DNA of 64,000 bases from Lachnospiraceae bacterium (GCA_021770345.1 JAETRD010000007.1:1-64000); one strand, 5' to 3'; counted from the stretch's first letter, positions 52,886-62,244 are shown. Program-made: numbers and translations. The notes: a model not told the origin generated them from the letters alone.

Positions 52886-53443
52886 ATGATAGAGAGAGGA
52901 CAGGGGGCAATCAATCCCGTGATCAGAGAATTGATAAGCTGGGTGATTTATTTCGGCGGAGCACTGCTTTTTGCACTGCTGCTGAAAAATTATGTGATTA
53001 TCAATGCGGATGTGCCGACGGGCTCTATGGAAAATACCATTATGCCGGGGGATCGGTTGATCGGCAATCGGCTCGCATACATTAAGGAAGAACCGGTACG
53101 CGGCGATATTGTGATTTTCCGCTACCCGGACGACGAGGAAGAGCTTTATGTGAAGCGGGTAATCGGGCTTCCGGGGGAGACGGTGGACATCACGGAAGGA
53201 AGGATTTATATTGACGGCGCTGCGGAGGCCTTGGAGGAAACGTATCTGAAAGAAACATGGACGGTCGCGACGGGGGATTATCATTTTGAGGTGCCGGAGG
53301 ATTCCTACCTGGTTCTGGGGGATAACCGGAACGATTCGTGGGATGCCAGATACTGGACGAATACCTATGTACATATGGATAAGATTCTGGGAAAAGCGGA
53401 GGTGGTTTACTGGCCTCTTAAGAATATGGGAAAACTGGAGTAA
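52886..53443 (+). CDS. lepB: Signal peptidase I
   Basis: A 185-residue membrane protease that removes signal peptides of secreted proteins. One N-terminal helix (about 15-35) precedes the catalytic domain, with the nucleophile Ser in PTGSMENTIMPGD and the general base Lys in YVKRVIGLPGE. The later motif GDNRNDSWDARYW is also conserved. Size matches the Gram-positive type. It could serve the extracellular enzymes in this window, but such peptidases act generally. It follows the fused spermidine-synthase-like gene after one base and precedes the CDF gene by 15 bases. Confidence 0.95.
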   Translation: MIERGQGAINPVIRELISWVIYFGGALLFALLLKNYVIINADVPTGSMENTIMPGDRLIGNRLAYIKEEPVRGDIVIFRYPDDEEELYVKRVIGLPGETVDITEGRIYIDGAAEALEETYLKETWTVATGDYHFEVPEDSYLVLGDNRNDSWDARYWTNTYVHMDKILGKAEVVYWPLKNMGKLE

Positions 53444-53458
53444 GGGCGGAGGAGCGCT

Positions 53459-54625
53459 ATGGTAACATTATTGGCAGGTCTTTTTATTCATGAGAAGGAC
53501 GACCGGGGAAAGGTGCGCAGGGAGTACGGCATCCTCTGCGGAGTTGTCGGTATTTTTCTGAATATATGTCTGTTTGCCGGAAAGTTTCTGGCGGGAAGGA
53601 TCAGCAATTCCATTGCCATCACCGCGGATGCGTTTAATAACCTTTCGGATGCGGGCTCGTCGTTTGTGACGTTGCTGGGATTCAAGATGGCGGGCGCAAA
53701 ACCGGATTCTGAGCACCCGTTCGGGCACGGGCGCATCGAGTACATATCGGGACTCTGCGTGGCGGCCGCGATTCTTCTGATGGCCTATGAACTGATTCGC
53801 GATTCTATCGCAAAAATCCGGTATCCGGAGGAGACGGAGTTTTCGGCGCCGGTTCTTATCATTCTGGCGGCGTCAATTCTGGTCAAGCTTTATATGGCCT
53901 GCTACAATTACCGCATCGGAAAGCGGATTGACTCCGCCGCGATGCGGGCGACCGGTGCGGACAGCCTGAGTGATATGTGCGCGACGGCGGTTGTGCTTGC
54001 AGCGACGCTGGTTGGACACTATACGGGCGTACAGATTGACGGCTGGTGCGGTGTTCTGGTCGGAATTTTTATCCTGTTTGCAGGATTTGGAGCGGCAAAG
54101 GAGACCTTGAATCCGCTGTTGGGTCAGGCACCGGACGAGGAGTTCGTCAATCAGATTGAGGGGATCGTAATGGCGCATGAGGAGATTCGGGGCCTGCACG
54201 ATCTGATTGTACATGACTATGGGCCGGGGCGGCAGATGATATCCCTGCATGCGGAAGTCGCGGCGGAGGGGAATCTTCTTGAGATACATGATGTGATTGA
54301 CAATGTGGAAAACGAACTGCAGACCAGGCTCGGCTGTGATGCGACGATACATATGGACCCGATCGTGACGGCGGACGAGCACGTCCGAGAACTGCGGGAG
54401 ACCGTTACCGGGCTGATTCGCGAGATTGATCCGGTCATTTCGATGCATGATTTCAGGGTGGTGATGGGGCAGACGCACACAAACCTGATTTTTGATCTGC
54501 TGGTGCCCTTTCAGTTTCCGATTCGCGATGAGGCGCTGATGCAGCTGGTGCAGGAGCGGGTCAGAGAGCGGCTTGGAGAGAATTATTTTGTGGTGACAAA
54601 GGTGGATAAGGCCTATGTAAAATAA
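53459..54625 (+). CDS. Cation diffusion facilitator (metal efflux)
   Basis: A 388-residue CDF-family exporter that moves Zn, Mn, Fe or Co out of the cytoplasm. Helix 2 has the metal motif SIAITADAFNNLSDAGSS and the following loop has SEHPFGHGRIEYISG; the helix 5 site is ATGADSLSDMCAT. The cytoplasmic ferredoxin-like domain (about 215-300) contains GLHDLIVHDYGPGRQMISLH. An extra C-terminal 90 residues is common in the MntE-type subgroup of Clostridia. Metal choice is not certain. A GGAGG site precedes the ATG. Confidence 0.93.
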   Translation: MVTLLAGLFIHEKDDRGKVRREYGILCGVVGIFLNICLFAGKFLAGRISNSIAITADAFNNLSDAGSSFVTLLGFKMAGAKPDSEHPFGHGRIEYISGLCVAAAILLMAYELIRDSIAKIRYPEETEFSAPVLIILAASILVKLYMACYNYRIGKRIDSAAMRATGADSLSDMCATAVVLAATLVGHYTGVQIDGWCGVLVGIFILFAGFGAAKETLNPLLGQAPDEEFVNQIEGIVMAHEEIRGLHDLIVHDYGPGRQMISLHAEVAAEGNLLEIHDVIDNVENELQTRLGCDATIHMDPIVTADEHVRELRETVTGLIREIDPVISMHDFRVVMGQTHTNLIFDLLVPFQFPIRDEALMQLVQERVRERLGENYFVVTKVDKAYVK

Positions 54626-54670
54626 ATTGTGATTTAATAAACACAATACAAAAGAGAAAAGGGGGATTTT

Positions 54671-56002
54671 ATGAAGGAGATGAAAGCAAAAAGACGATTT
54701 CGGTGGTACTGGATTCCGCTCGGCTTGATCGGTCTGATTTTGATTCTGATCGGCGGCCTGCTGGCCTTCCTGCGCTCGATGCTGCCCTGGCAGAATCTTC
54801 TGGCGGCCACGAGCAATATGAAGATTCAGCTGTCCGATGGGCAACGGGAGTATGTGACGGGCGGCAAGCGGGATTACTCCACGCTTCCAAGCCCGCTGAC
54901 GCTCGAGGACGGGACCGTAATTGCCGACACAAAACAGTTTGAGGCGCGCCGGGAACAGATTTTGGAGCTGTTCGAGGAAAATGTGTACGGTCCGCTGCCA
55001 AAGAGCGGTTTTGAGACGTCCTTTGAGGTTTTAGAGGAGGGGGAGGCGCTTGACGGTGCGGCAATCCGCAGACAGATACGCATTGCGGTGTCGACCGAAA
55101 AGGGTACCTCGGATGCACTGATGCTTTTATATCTGCCGAATAACGGTGTGCCGTCGCCGGTGATTCTCGGTCTTAACTCGAGCGGGAACCATGCGGCGCT
55201 CGACGATGAGAATATCATGGTTCCGTATTCTTACGATACGGACGGTGCGGATATACAAAAGGAGCGGGGAAGTAAGGCATACCGCTGGAATATCCGCGAT
55301 TCGATCGCAAGAGGCTACGCGGTGGCCACAATATATTCCGGTGATTTTGCACCGGACAGCGGGGACGCGTATCGGACCCGGGTGGTGTCGCTGTTTGACG
55401 AGGAGGAGTTTAAGGCAGTCGGGGCATGGGCGTTCGGGTTGATGCGGGGCGTCGACTACCTTGCGGCCGACGCCGGAATCGACGCGGCGCATATCGCGGT
55501 GGTCGGGCACTCGAGACTCGGAAAAGCCGCTGTCTGGGCCGGTGCGAATGATACCAGAATCGGTATGGTGATCTCGAACGATTCCGGAAATTCCGGTGCG
55601 AGCTTAAGCCGCGGAAACCGCGGGGAGACCGTGTACAGTATCAATAAAGCGTTTCCGCACTGGTTCTGTTCGAAGTATGCGGATTATGGAAAAAACGAAA
55701 ATGAATTGCCGGTCGACCAGAATCTCCTGCTTGCGGCAATCGCGCCGCGCCTTTTGTATGTTGCCAGCGCCAGGGACGATCTCTGGGCCGACCCGCAGGG
55801 GGCGTGGAACGGGCTGATGGCGGCTAAGGAGGCGTTTGCCCTGTACGGGCTTCCTGTACTGCCCGACAGCGAGGAACAGCCGCCGGCCGATACGCCGCTC
55901 TGGTGCGAATCGATGGGATACCATGTCCGCTCGGGGTGGCACGATATGGAAGCGGCGGACTGGGAGTTTTATCTGTCGTATATGGACAGATATTTCCTTT
56001 GA
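54671..56002 (+). CDS. CE15-like glucuronoyl esterase, membrane-anchored
   Basis: A 443-residue alpha/beta hydrolase resembling carbohydrate esterase family 15, which cuts ester bonds between lignin alcohols and glucuronic acid on xylan. The N-terminal helix (about 14-36) anchors it outside the membrane. The catalytic Ser is S281 in VVGHSRLGKAAVWAGA, followed by ISNDSGNSGASLSRG with the acidic region, and the catalytic His is H424 in SGWHDME. The fold motifs LFEENVYGPLPK and ARDDLWADPQGAWNG are typical. It could also act on other uronic esters. Most bacterial CE15 proteins are secreted, so tethering to the membrane is less usual. Confidence 0.82.
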   Translation: MKEMKAKRRFRWYWIPLGLIGLILILIGGLLAFLRSMLPWQNLLAATSNMKIQLSDGQREYVTGGKRDYSTLPSPLTLEDGTVIADTKQFEARREQILELFEENVYGPLPKSGFETSFEVLEEGEALDGAAIRRQIRIAVSTEKGTSDALMLLYLPNNGVPSPVILGLNSSGNHAALDDENIMVPYSYDTDGADIQKERGSKAYRWNIRDSIARGYAVATIYSGDFAPDSGDAYRTRVVSLFDEEEFKAVGAWAFGLMRGVDYLAADAGIDAAHIAVVGHSRLGKAAVWAGANDTRIGMVISNDSGNSGASLSRGNRGETVYSINKAFPHWFCSKYADYGKNENELPVDQNLLLAAIAPRLLYVASARDDLWADPQGAWNGLMAAKEAFALYGLPVLPDSEEQPPADTPLWCESMGYHVRSGWHDMEAADWEFYLSYMDRYFL

Positions 56003-56009
56003 CGTGCCA

Positions 56010-56036
56010 GCGCGATGTCAATGCTTGACATCGCGC
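56010..56036. terminator. Hairpin after esterase, overlapping rib -35
   Basis: An 11-bp perfect stem (56010-56020 with 56026-56036) around ATGCT lies just after the esterase stop. Its right arm contains the TTGACA of the rib promoter. There is no T-run on the plus strand. Confidence 0.6.
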
Positions 56037-56052
56037 GATAACGTGCTATACT
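56025..56052 (+). promoter_or_regulatory. Promoter of the riboflavin operon
   Basis: A perfect TTGACA (56025-56030) and TATACT (56047-56052), 16 bases apart, place the start of transcription near 56059, about 15 bases before the FMN riboswitch. Confidence 0.8.
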
Positions 56053-56072
56053 TAAGAGTAGATAAATAAATA

Positions 56073-56196
56073 GTCTTCAGGGCAGGGTGCAAGTCCCTAC
56101 CGGTGGTAAAGCCCACGAGCTTACTGTCATCAGTGATGACGGAGCATGATTCGGTGTGATTCCGAAGCCGACAGTACAGTCTGGATGAAAGAAGAT
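56073..56196 (+). ncRNA. FMN riboswitch (RFN element) of the rib operon
   Basis: The conserved RFN blocks appear in order: TCTTCAGGGCAGGGTG, CCTACCGGTGGT, AAGCCCACGAGC, the variable hairpin, GATTCGGTGTGATTCCGAAGCC, GACAGT and GGATGAAAGAAGA. With FMN bound it should favour the terminator at 56248-56277 and shut down riboflavin synthesis. Confidence 0.97.
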
Positions 56197-56247
56197 AGAA
56201 GCGTTTCGCGGAGAAGTGGATTCTCCGGAATGATTGGCGTATAAGAG

Positions 56248-56277
56248 GTCCTGGAATCGATATTCCAGGACTTTTTT
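56248..56277 (+). terminator. Riboswitch-controlled terminator upstream of ribD
   Basis: GTCCTGGAAT (56248-56257) pairs with ATTCCAGGAC (56262-56271) and a T-run follows. It lies between the riboswitch and ribD, as expected for FMN-dependent attenuation. Confidence 0.9.
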
Positions 56278-56445
56278 GCGGAAACGTGTGAGAAAATTGA
56301 ACAGATTTGCATCACACGCGCCGCACGATATGCAAACAACAGCCTGTATGTTTTGCGAACGGCCCGTTGTTCAAAAGAGCAGCCCTGAACAGATACAAAT
56401 GTCCGGGGCTGCTTTTTTGCTTCGGCGGAAATCGGGAGGGAGAGA
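56278..56445. other. ribD leader after attenuator
   Basis: These 168 bases contain no recognised gene. A GGGAGGGAGAG Shine-Dalgarno closes the stretch. Nothing else was recognised. Confidence 0.5.
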
Positions 56446-57552
56446 ATGACAGACGAGGAATATATGAGAAAAGCGTTGGAACTGGCGGAGCGGGGGCGGG
56501 GGTGGACCGCTCCGAACCCGGTGGTGGGTGCGGTCATCGTAAAAGACGGACATATCATCGGTCAGGGATATCACAGGCGGTATGGGGAGCTGCATGCGGA
56601 GCGCAATGCGCTGGCAGACTGCAGGGAAGATCCGGCGGGGGCGACGATTTATGTGACACTTGAACCGTGCTGCCACTATGGCAAGACGCCGCCCTGCACG
56701 GAGGCGATTCTTGCCGCGGGCATCCGGCGCGTGGTAATCGGGGCGACGGACCCGAATCCGCTGGTGGCGGGGAAGGGAGCCGCACTGCTCAGAGAACGGG
56801 GGCTCTGTGTGGAGACAGGGATATTGGGTCCGGAGTGTGAGGAGCAGAACCGCATTTTCTTTCATTATATAAAGACGGGGCGTCCCTATGTGACCTTTAA
56901 GTACGCAATGACGCTGGACGGAAAAATTGCGACGGCGAGCGGGGCGTCGCAATGGATTACCGGGGAAGCGGCGAGAGAAGAAGTGCAGCGGCTGCGCCAC
57001 GAGAGGCGGGGAATTATGGTGGGCGTGGGCACGGTGCTTGCGGATGATCCGCGGCTGAACTGCCGGATGGAGGGCGGCAGGGATCCGGTGCGCATCGTCT
57101 GCGATACCGGGCTGCGCACGCCGCCCGGCGCGCAGATCGTAAAAACGGCGCGGCGGCAGCCGACAATGATCGCAACCGCCTGTGAGGATACCGAAAGGCA
57201 TGAGGTGTACCGAAGCGCGGGCTGCGAACTGCTGGTGCTTCCGCGCGGGGAGGACGGCATCGACCTGCAGGCTCTCGCGGAGGCGCTCGGGAAACGGGGG
57301 ATTGACAGTGTCCTTCTCGAGGGCGGAGGGACACTCGGAGCCGCGGCATTTCGCGCGGGGATTGTACAGGAAGTGCAGGCCTATGTCGCGCCGAAGATTT
57401 TCGGAGGCGCCGGGGCAAAGACACCGGTGGAGGGCGCCGGCGTCCTGACGCCGCAGGAGGCGTATCGGCTTTCGGATCTCAGGGTAAGGCCGGTGGGAGA
57501 GGATCTTCTGATTACGGGTTACATGCTTATGCCGCCGCAGGCGGCAGAATGA
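56446..57552 (+). CDS. ribD: Bifunctional riboflavin deaminase/reductase
   Basis: A 368-residue enzyme carrying out two steps of riboflavin synthesis: deamination of the pyrimidine ring and reduction of the ribose chain. The zinc deaminase half (1-145) has APNPVVGAVIVKDG, the HAERNAL motif, and PCCHYGKTPPCTEA. The NADPH-dependent reductase half (about 146-365) has YVTFKYAMTLDGKIATASGA, IMVGVGTVLADDPRLNCR, and LLEGGGTLGAAAFRAG. It is the first gene of the FMN-controlled operon and overlaps the region of the ribE ribosome site. Confidence 0.97.
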   Translation: MTDEEYMRKALELAERGRGWTAPNPVVGAVIVKDGHIIGQGYHRRYGELHAERNALADCREDPAGATIYVTLEPCCHYGKTPPCTEAILAAGIRRVVIGATDPNPLVAGKGAALLRERGLCVETGILGPECEEQNRIFFHYIKTGRPYVTFKYAMTLDGKIATASGASQWITGEAAREEVQRLRHERRGIMVGVGTVLADDPRLNCRMEGGRDPVRIVCDTGLRTPPGAQIVKTARRQPTMIATACEDTERHEVYRSAGCELLVLPRGEDGIDLQALAEALGKRGIDSVLLEGGGTLGAAAFRAGIVQEVQAYVAPKIFGGAGAKTPVEGAGVLTPQEAYRLSDLRVRPVGEDLLITGYMLMPPQAAE

Positions 57553-57560
57553 GAGGGAGA

Positions 57561-58205
57561 ATGTTTACTGGGATTATTGAGGAAGTCGGAAAAGTTCTGG
57601 AAATGCAGAAAACCGCAGCGGAAGCCCGCTTTAAAATAGGCGCCGCGGAAATTATGGATGACGTAAAACGGGGCGACAGTATTGCGGTAAACGGAATCTG
57701 TCTGACGGTGACAGACTTTTCGGCAAACAGCTTTTGCGTGGATGTGATGCATGAGACGTTGATGCGCTCTTCGATCAGGGGGCTTGGCCCCGGCAGTCGT
57801 GTCAACCTGGAGCGGGCCATGCCCGCAGACGGCAGGTTCGGCGGGCATATTGTCAGCGGACACATTGACGGTACAGGAAGAATCCGGGATGTGAGGCGGG
57901 ACGGAATTGCGGTCTGGTACCGTGTGGAGGCGCCGGAGCTGATGTCCGGGATAATCAGGAAAGGCTCCGTCGCCGTTGACGGCATCAGCCTGACGGTGGC
58001 AGACGTATCCGGTGACAGCTTTTCGGTGTCGGTGATTCCGCACACGTCGGGACACACGACGCTCGCGGAGAAGGGGCCGGGTGATATCGTCAATCTGGAG
58101 ACAGACTGTATCGGAAAATATGTGAGACATTATCTGGGGACGGAAGACGGCGGAAAAGGGGGCGCTATTACGCGGGAATTTCTTGCGGCCCAGGGATTTC
58201 TGTAA
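57561..58205 (+). CDS. ribE: Riboflavin synthase alpha subunit
   Basis: A 214-residue enzyme that converts two 6,7-dimethyl-8-ribityllumazine molecules into riboflavin and a pyrimidine. It is built of two similar lumazine-binding domains: MFTGIIEEVGKVLEMQ with GDSIAVNGICLTVTDF, and GGHIVSGHIDGTGRI with KGSVAVDGISLTVADVSG. I start at ATG 57561, giving the canonical MFTGIIEE, with AGAGGGAG upstream; the ATG at 57549 would overlap the end of ribD. Confidence 0.97.
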   Translation: MFTGIIEEVGKVLEMQKTAAEARFKIGAAEIMDDVKRGDSIAVNGICLTVTDFSANSFCVDVMHETLMRSSIRGLGPGSRVNLERAMPADGRFGGHIVSGHIDGTGRIRDVRRDGIAVWYRVEAPELMSGIIRKGSVAVDGISLTVADVSGDSFSVSVIPHTSGHTTLAEKGPGDIVNLETDCIGKYVRHYLGTEDGGKGGAITREFLAAQGFL

Positions 58206-58248
58206 AAAGAGAGTGTGAAAAAAGAGGGTGCGAATGGAGGGAAACGAT

Positions 58249-59451
58249 ATGTCAGAATTTCAGACGGTGGAACAGGCGCTTGCGGACTTGCGCGCGGGTA
58301 AGGTAATCCTTGTCACGGATGATGAAGACCGGGAGAACGAGGGGGATTTCATCTGCGCGGCGGAGGCGGCGACGACGGAAAACATTAATTTTATGGCGAC
58401 GCACGGCAAGGGACTGATCTGCATGCCGATGTCGGAGCACTATTGCAGACAGCTGGGTCTGCCGCAGATGGTGGGAACCAATACGGACAATCACGAGACG
58501 GCATTTACGGTGTCGATCGACTATGCGGGGACGACGACCGGCATTTCGGCCGCGGAGCGCAGCATGACGGCGCTGCACTGCGTCGCAGAGGGGGCAAAAC
58601 CCGAAGACTTCCGCAGGCCGGGCCATATGTTCCCGCTTCTGGCAAAGAAAAACGGCGTTTTAGAGCGCGAGGGACACACTGAGGCCACCGTGGATCTGAT
58701 GCGCCTCGCCGGTTTAAAGGAATGCGGGCTTTGCTGTGAGATTATGCGGGAGGACGGGACGATGATGCGCACGCCCGAACTTCATGAGCTGGCGGAGAAA
58801 TGGAAGCTCTCGTTTATCACGATTCGAGCGCTGAAAGATTACCGCAAAAAGCAGGAAAAGCTTGTGGAGCGCGTTGCGGTCACAAAGCTGCCGACGAAGT
58901 ACGGGGAATTCCGGGCGTACGGGTACCGGAATCTGCTCAACGGGGAGCATCATGTGGCGCTGGTGAAAGGAGAGATCGAAGACGGTGCGGATGTGCTTTG
59001 CAGGGTGCATTCGGAGTGTCTGACCGGGGACGCGTTCGGTTCGCTGAAGTGCGACTGTGGGGAGCAGCTGGCGGCGGCGATGACGCAGATAGAGAAAGAA
59101 GGGCGCGGGATCCTTTTGTATATGCGCCAGGAGGGGCGCGGAATCGGCCTTTTGAACAAGCTGCGCGCCTACGAACTGCAGGATAACGGGATGGACACCT
59201 TAGAGGCCAATCTGGCGCTGGGCTTTGGCGGCGACGAGCGCGAGTACTATATCGGTGCGCAGATTTTAAAGGATTTGGGCGTAAAGACGCTCCGGCTTCT
59301 GACCAATAACCCGGATAAGGTTTACCAGCTTTCGGATTACGGGATGGAAATTGCGGAGCGCATACCGATTCAGGTGGCAGCCACGCCTTTCGACTTGTTT
59401 TATCTGAAAACAAAGCAGGCGCGGATGGGACATATTTTGAGCATGGAGTAG
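58249..59451 (+). CDS. ribBA: Bifunctional DHBP synthase / GTP cyclohydrolase II
   Basis: A 400-residue enzyme that makes both riboflavin precursors. The N-terminal DHBP synthase domain (1-200) has [18 protein letters not shown], and [14 protein letters not shown], and [14 protein letters not shown] with [14 protein letters not shown]. The C-terminal GTP cyclohydrolase II domain (about 205-400) has the zinc cysteines in [20 protein letters not shown] and the active-site run [23 protein letters not shown] 58249 is preceded by GGAGGG. Both active sites look complete. Confidence 0.97.
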   Translation: MSEFQTVEQALADLRAGKVILVTDDEDRENEGDFICAAEAATTENINFMATHGKGLICMPMSEHYCRQLGLPQMVGTNTDNHETAFTVSIDYAGTTTGISAAERSMTALHCVAEGAKPEDFRRPGHMFPLLAKKNGVLEREGHTEATVDLMRLAGLKECGLCCEIMREDGTMMRTPELHELAEKWKLSFITIRALKDYRKKQEKLVERVAVTKLPTKYGEFRAYGYRNLLNGEHHVALVKGEIEDGADVLCRVHSECLTGDAFGSLKCDCGEQLAAAMTQIEKEGRGILLYMRQEGRGIGLLNKLRAYELQDNGMDTLEANLALGFGGDEREYYIGAQILKDLGVKTLRLLTNNPDKVYQLSDYGMEIAERIPIQVAATPFDLFYLKTKQARMGHILSME

Positions 59452-59466
59452 AAGGAGGAAATAGTG

Positions 59467-59943
59467 ATGCAGGTATTTGAAGGAAAGGTAGTAGCACAGG
59501 AAATCAGAGTCGGAATCGTGGCGGCACGGTTCAACGAATTTATCACCTCGAAATTGCTCGGAGGGGCGTTGGACGGCCTGAAGCGCCACGATGTGCCGGA
59601 GGAAAACGTGGACGTCGCGTGGGTGCCGGGAGCATTTGAGATCCCACTGATTGCCGCAAAAATGGCGAAGAGCGGCAAATATGATGCAGTTATCTGTCTC
59701 GGTGCAGTGATTCGGGGAGCAACAAGCCATTATGATTATGTGTGCAATGAGGTGTCAAAGGGAATCGCTCAGGTATCCCTGCAGAGTGAGATTCCGGTGA
59801 TGTTCGGTGTGCTGACGACGGACAATATCGAGCAGGCGATTGAGCGCGCGGGTAGCAAGGCGGGAAATAAGGGCTATGAGTGCGCGACGGGCGCAATCGA
59901 GATGGTTAATGTAATCCGTGAGATGGAAAAAAGCAACGCATAA
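59467..59943 (+). CDS. ribH: 6,7-Dimethyl-8-ribityllumazine synthase
   Basis: A 158-residue enzyme that forms the icosahedral or pentameric lumazine synthase, the step before riboflavin synthase. Conserved parts: [40 protein letters not shown], and [19 protein letters not shown] with the catalytic His, then [23 protein letters not shown] 59467 follows AAGGAGG. It is the last gene of the operon, which ends at the hairpin near 59951. Confidence 0.97.
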   Translation: MQVFEGKVVAQEIRVGIVAARFNEFITSKLLGGALDGLKRHDVPEENVDVAWVPGAFEIPLIAAKMAKSGKYDAVICLGAVIRGATSHYDYVCNEVSKGIAQVSLQSEIPVMFGVLTTDNIEQAIERAGSKAGNKGYECATGAIEMVNVIREMEKSNA

Positions 59944-59950
59944 GAAAGGA

Positions 59951-60003
59951 AGAGAAGGGGCTGTCGCATGCACACTTGTGCTGTATGCGGCAACCCCTTC
60001 TCT
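59951..60003. terminator. Terminator-like hairpin between ribH and LTA-synthase-like gene
   Basis: A long imperfect stem pairs AGAGAAGGGG at 59951-59960 with the mirror sequence ending near 60003, and GTCGCAT with ATGCGGC inside. It ends both converging genes, though T-runs are short. Confidence 0.7.
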
Positions 60004-60036
60004 TCTGTCATATTCGCCTCCCGACGTAAATAATCG

Positions 60037-62244
60037 CTATACGCCGACCGCCGGTGAAGCTTCTGTATGGGTATTTCCTGTTTCTGTTTCGGTGCTTTGC
60101 GTCCCGGCGTTGCCGTCCTCGGTGCTCTCGGTCGGTGCTGCGGACTCTGTCTCCGGAACGACGTCCGGGTCCTCGTAGATGACTTCGCCGACACCTGCGC
60201 GGAGCAGGATCCCCTTAGAGCCTAAGATATTTACGGTGATCACGTCGCCGTCCTTCACACTCGAGAGGTCGGCCGTCAGTACGGACGGAGATAAGTACGA
60301 GGTGGAAACCTTTGTCCCGTTTACGAAGACCTTTGTATTGCGCGTAAAGTTCGTGCCAAGGACCGTTAAGGTGCTGTTGCCGGCATTCTTGCGGACGGAG
60401 GAGATTGCGACATCCTCAACGTCCATCGTCAGTTCCGTCGCCGGATACAGATTCTCGCCGCCGTAGGTGTGGCGCTTTCCGTATAAAAGGTCATACTGCA
60501 GGGTCTCAAGACCGGTTAAGTAGGTCTCGGACGCCGCCTGCGTCTGATGGTAGCGGAACATGGTGCCCTCATGGATGTCGACCTGTCTGGTGGTCTCGGC
60601 CAGCAGCTGATAAGCGGTCAGGTCTGCGTCCTTCTTTGCAAGTCCCATATTGTTCCAGGTAATATACTTCGTCTTAAAAATATCGCCGGACTTCATATCG
60701 GAATCAGCCAGTCCAAGTGTCGGAAGATGGTCGCCGAAGAATACGATAATCGTGTCCTCTCCGCGGCTGTCAACGGCGGAAATCAGATCGCCGATAAAAC
60801 CGTCCACCTCGTGAAGCATATTCACATAATACTCCCATTGATTGTTGGAAGCTTCATCAGAAGCGCCGGATACTGTGATGGCCGGGGATTCCAGAATCTT
60901 TTCGGTCGGGTAATCGCCGTGTCCCTCCACCGTAATGGTGTACACGAAATCGGACTGCCCCGGGGTGGAATCCATTGCCTTTACGGTCTCCTCGATCAGT
61001 ACATCGTCGGTCGGCCAGTTGCCGTTCGGCGTGTAGTCGGTAATGTTCATCAGCTCCTTGCTGGTGAAAGAGTCAAAGCCCATCATCGAGAAGGCGTTGT
61101 TCCGGCTGTAAAATGTGGCGGTGTTGTTATGTACCACATGCGTGCCATAGCCGATTTTTGAAAGATCGGAGGCAATGCTCTCACAGTCGGTCTGTTTTAA
61201 AATCGTTTTGTACGGGTACTCGCCGGTTCCGAAATACTGCATACTCATGCCGGAGAGGACCTCGAACTCGGTGTTTGCGGTTCCGGCGCCGACAACCGGA
61301 ACAGTCAGGTAGCCGGAGGAATAATTCTCCTCGAGCGCATGGAAATTCGGAACGGGGTCCCCGGACAGTTCCAGGAAATTTATTTCGGAGGGGTCACAGA
61401 AGGACTCCAACAGCACGCAGATGATGTTCGGCCGGTTTGCGGCGGAATCATTGCCTGCGGAATTCACAAGGGCGTTGATCGCGCCCACGGTTTCCTCGGA
61501 ATAATCATCCGGCTTGCTCATACCGCGGCCGACCACACTCGTGGAAAAGCCGTAGACAAATCCGTAATCGGAATAGCCCTGAGCGATATTGGAAAAATAG
61601 GAAGCCAGGATGTTAGAGTTCTGCGCAGCGGTCGTTGTGATTGGAAGCCCGACCAAAAAGAGCGCTCCGACCATCACCGGTCCCAAAACCGCGTGGCGTT
61701 TTCCCTGATACCGCGGCCCCTTCACAAAGAAGAGAAACAGGAATACGAAGAACGACACAACGACGGAAACGACGATTGTGGCCTCCTTCGCCGTAAAATA
61801 ATTTGTGTTCTGCATCGCAAACAGGTCAGACAGACACTTTAAGTCGGTATAGCTGAACGGGGTGACGCGGTTTGACAAGATCAGACCGTTAACCGTTCCC
61901 AGGAAAATCCAGATACCGCTGATCAACACGCGCATCTGCGCTCTGCATTTAAACAGATAGACCAGAGACAGCGATGCGAAGATGATCAGTGCATTATACA
62001 GGAATGCCAGCGTGTGATTGCCGAGGAATGTGACCGTGCTCACAAAATCCCGTCTGGAAATCAGCTCCACGACAAAAATCAGCAGACATGCCAGCAAAAA
62101 ATGAAAGACCAGAGAATACCTGTTTAAGAAATCGATTCTCCGGTAATATGCGTCGCTGTGCGGCTTTTTCTTCGGAAGCTTTTCTCGTATGGTTGTTATG
62201 AATGTTTTTGCTTTGGTATATAAAGTCTGAAGTTTTTCTTTCAT
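60037..62244 (-). CDS. LTA-synthase-like sulfatase with C-terminal TIG-like domain
   Basis: A 735-residue membrane enzyme. Five helices lie in residues about 40-225. The extracellular sulfatase-fold domain (about 260-610) has metal residues in NIICVLLESFCDPSEI, the likely nucleophile Thr in VGAGTANTEFEVLSGMS, and IVFFGDHLPTLG. These match the LtaS/phosphoglycerol transferase family, which adds glycerol-phosphate units to lipoteichoic acid or membrane oligosaccharides. Unusually, about 90 residues resembling an IPT/TIG beta-sandwich follow (SSVRKNAGNSTLTVLGTNFT, then KVFVNGTKV), and a threonine/glutamate-rich tail ends the protein. ATG 62244 follows GGGAGG; the longer frame has no ribosome site. 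Confidence 0.85.
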   Translation of the reverse strand: MKEKLQTLYTKAKTFITTIREKLPKKKPHSDAYYRRIDFLNRYSLVFHFLLACLLIFVVELISRRDFVSTVTFLGNHTLAFLYNALIIFASLSLVYLFKCRAQMRVLISGIWIFLGTVNGLILSNRVTPFSYTDLKCLSDLFAMQNTNYFTAKEATIVVSVVVSFFVFLFLFFVKGPRYQGKRHAVLGPVMVGALFLVGLPITTTAAQNSNILASYFSNIAQGYSDYGFVYGFSTSVVGRGMSKPDDYSEETVGAINALVNSAGNDSAANRPNIICVLLESFCDPSEINFLELSGDPVPNFHALEENYSSGYLTVPVVGAGTANTEFEVLSGMSMQYFGTGEYPYKTILKQTDCESIASDLSKIGYGTHVVHNNTATFYSRNNAFSMMGFDSFTSKELMNITDYTPNGNWPTDDVLIEETVKAMDSTPGQSDFVYTITVEGHGDYPTEKILESPAITVSGASDEASNNQWEYYVNMLHEVDGFIGDLISAVDSRGEDTIIVFFGDHLPTLGLADSDMKSGDIFKTKYITWNNMGLAKKDADLTAYQLLAETTRQVDIHEGTMFRYHQTQAASETYLTGLETLQYDLLYGKRHTYGGENLYPATELTMDVEDVAISSVRKNAGNSTLTVLGTNFTRNTKVFVNGTKVSTSYLSPSVLTADLSSVKDGDVITVNILGSKGILLRAGVGEVIYEDPDVVPETESAAPTESTEDGNAGTQSTETETGNTHTEASPAVGV

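Noticed and set aside
56278-56445. Small gene between the FMN attenuator and ribD
   Set aside because: The short open frames there have no ribosome site and are interrupted by, or mirror, the riboswitch region.
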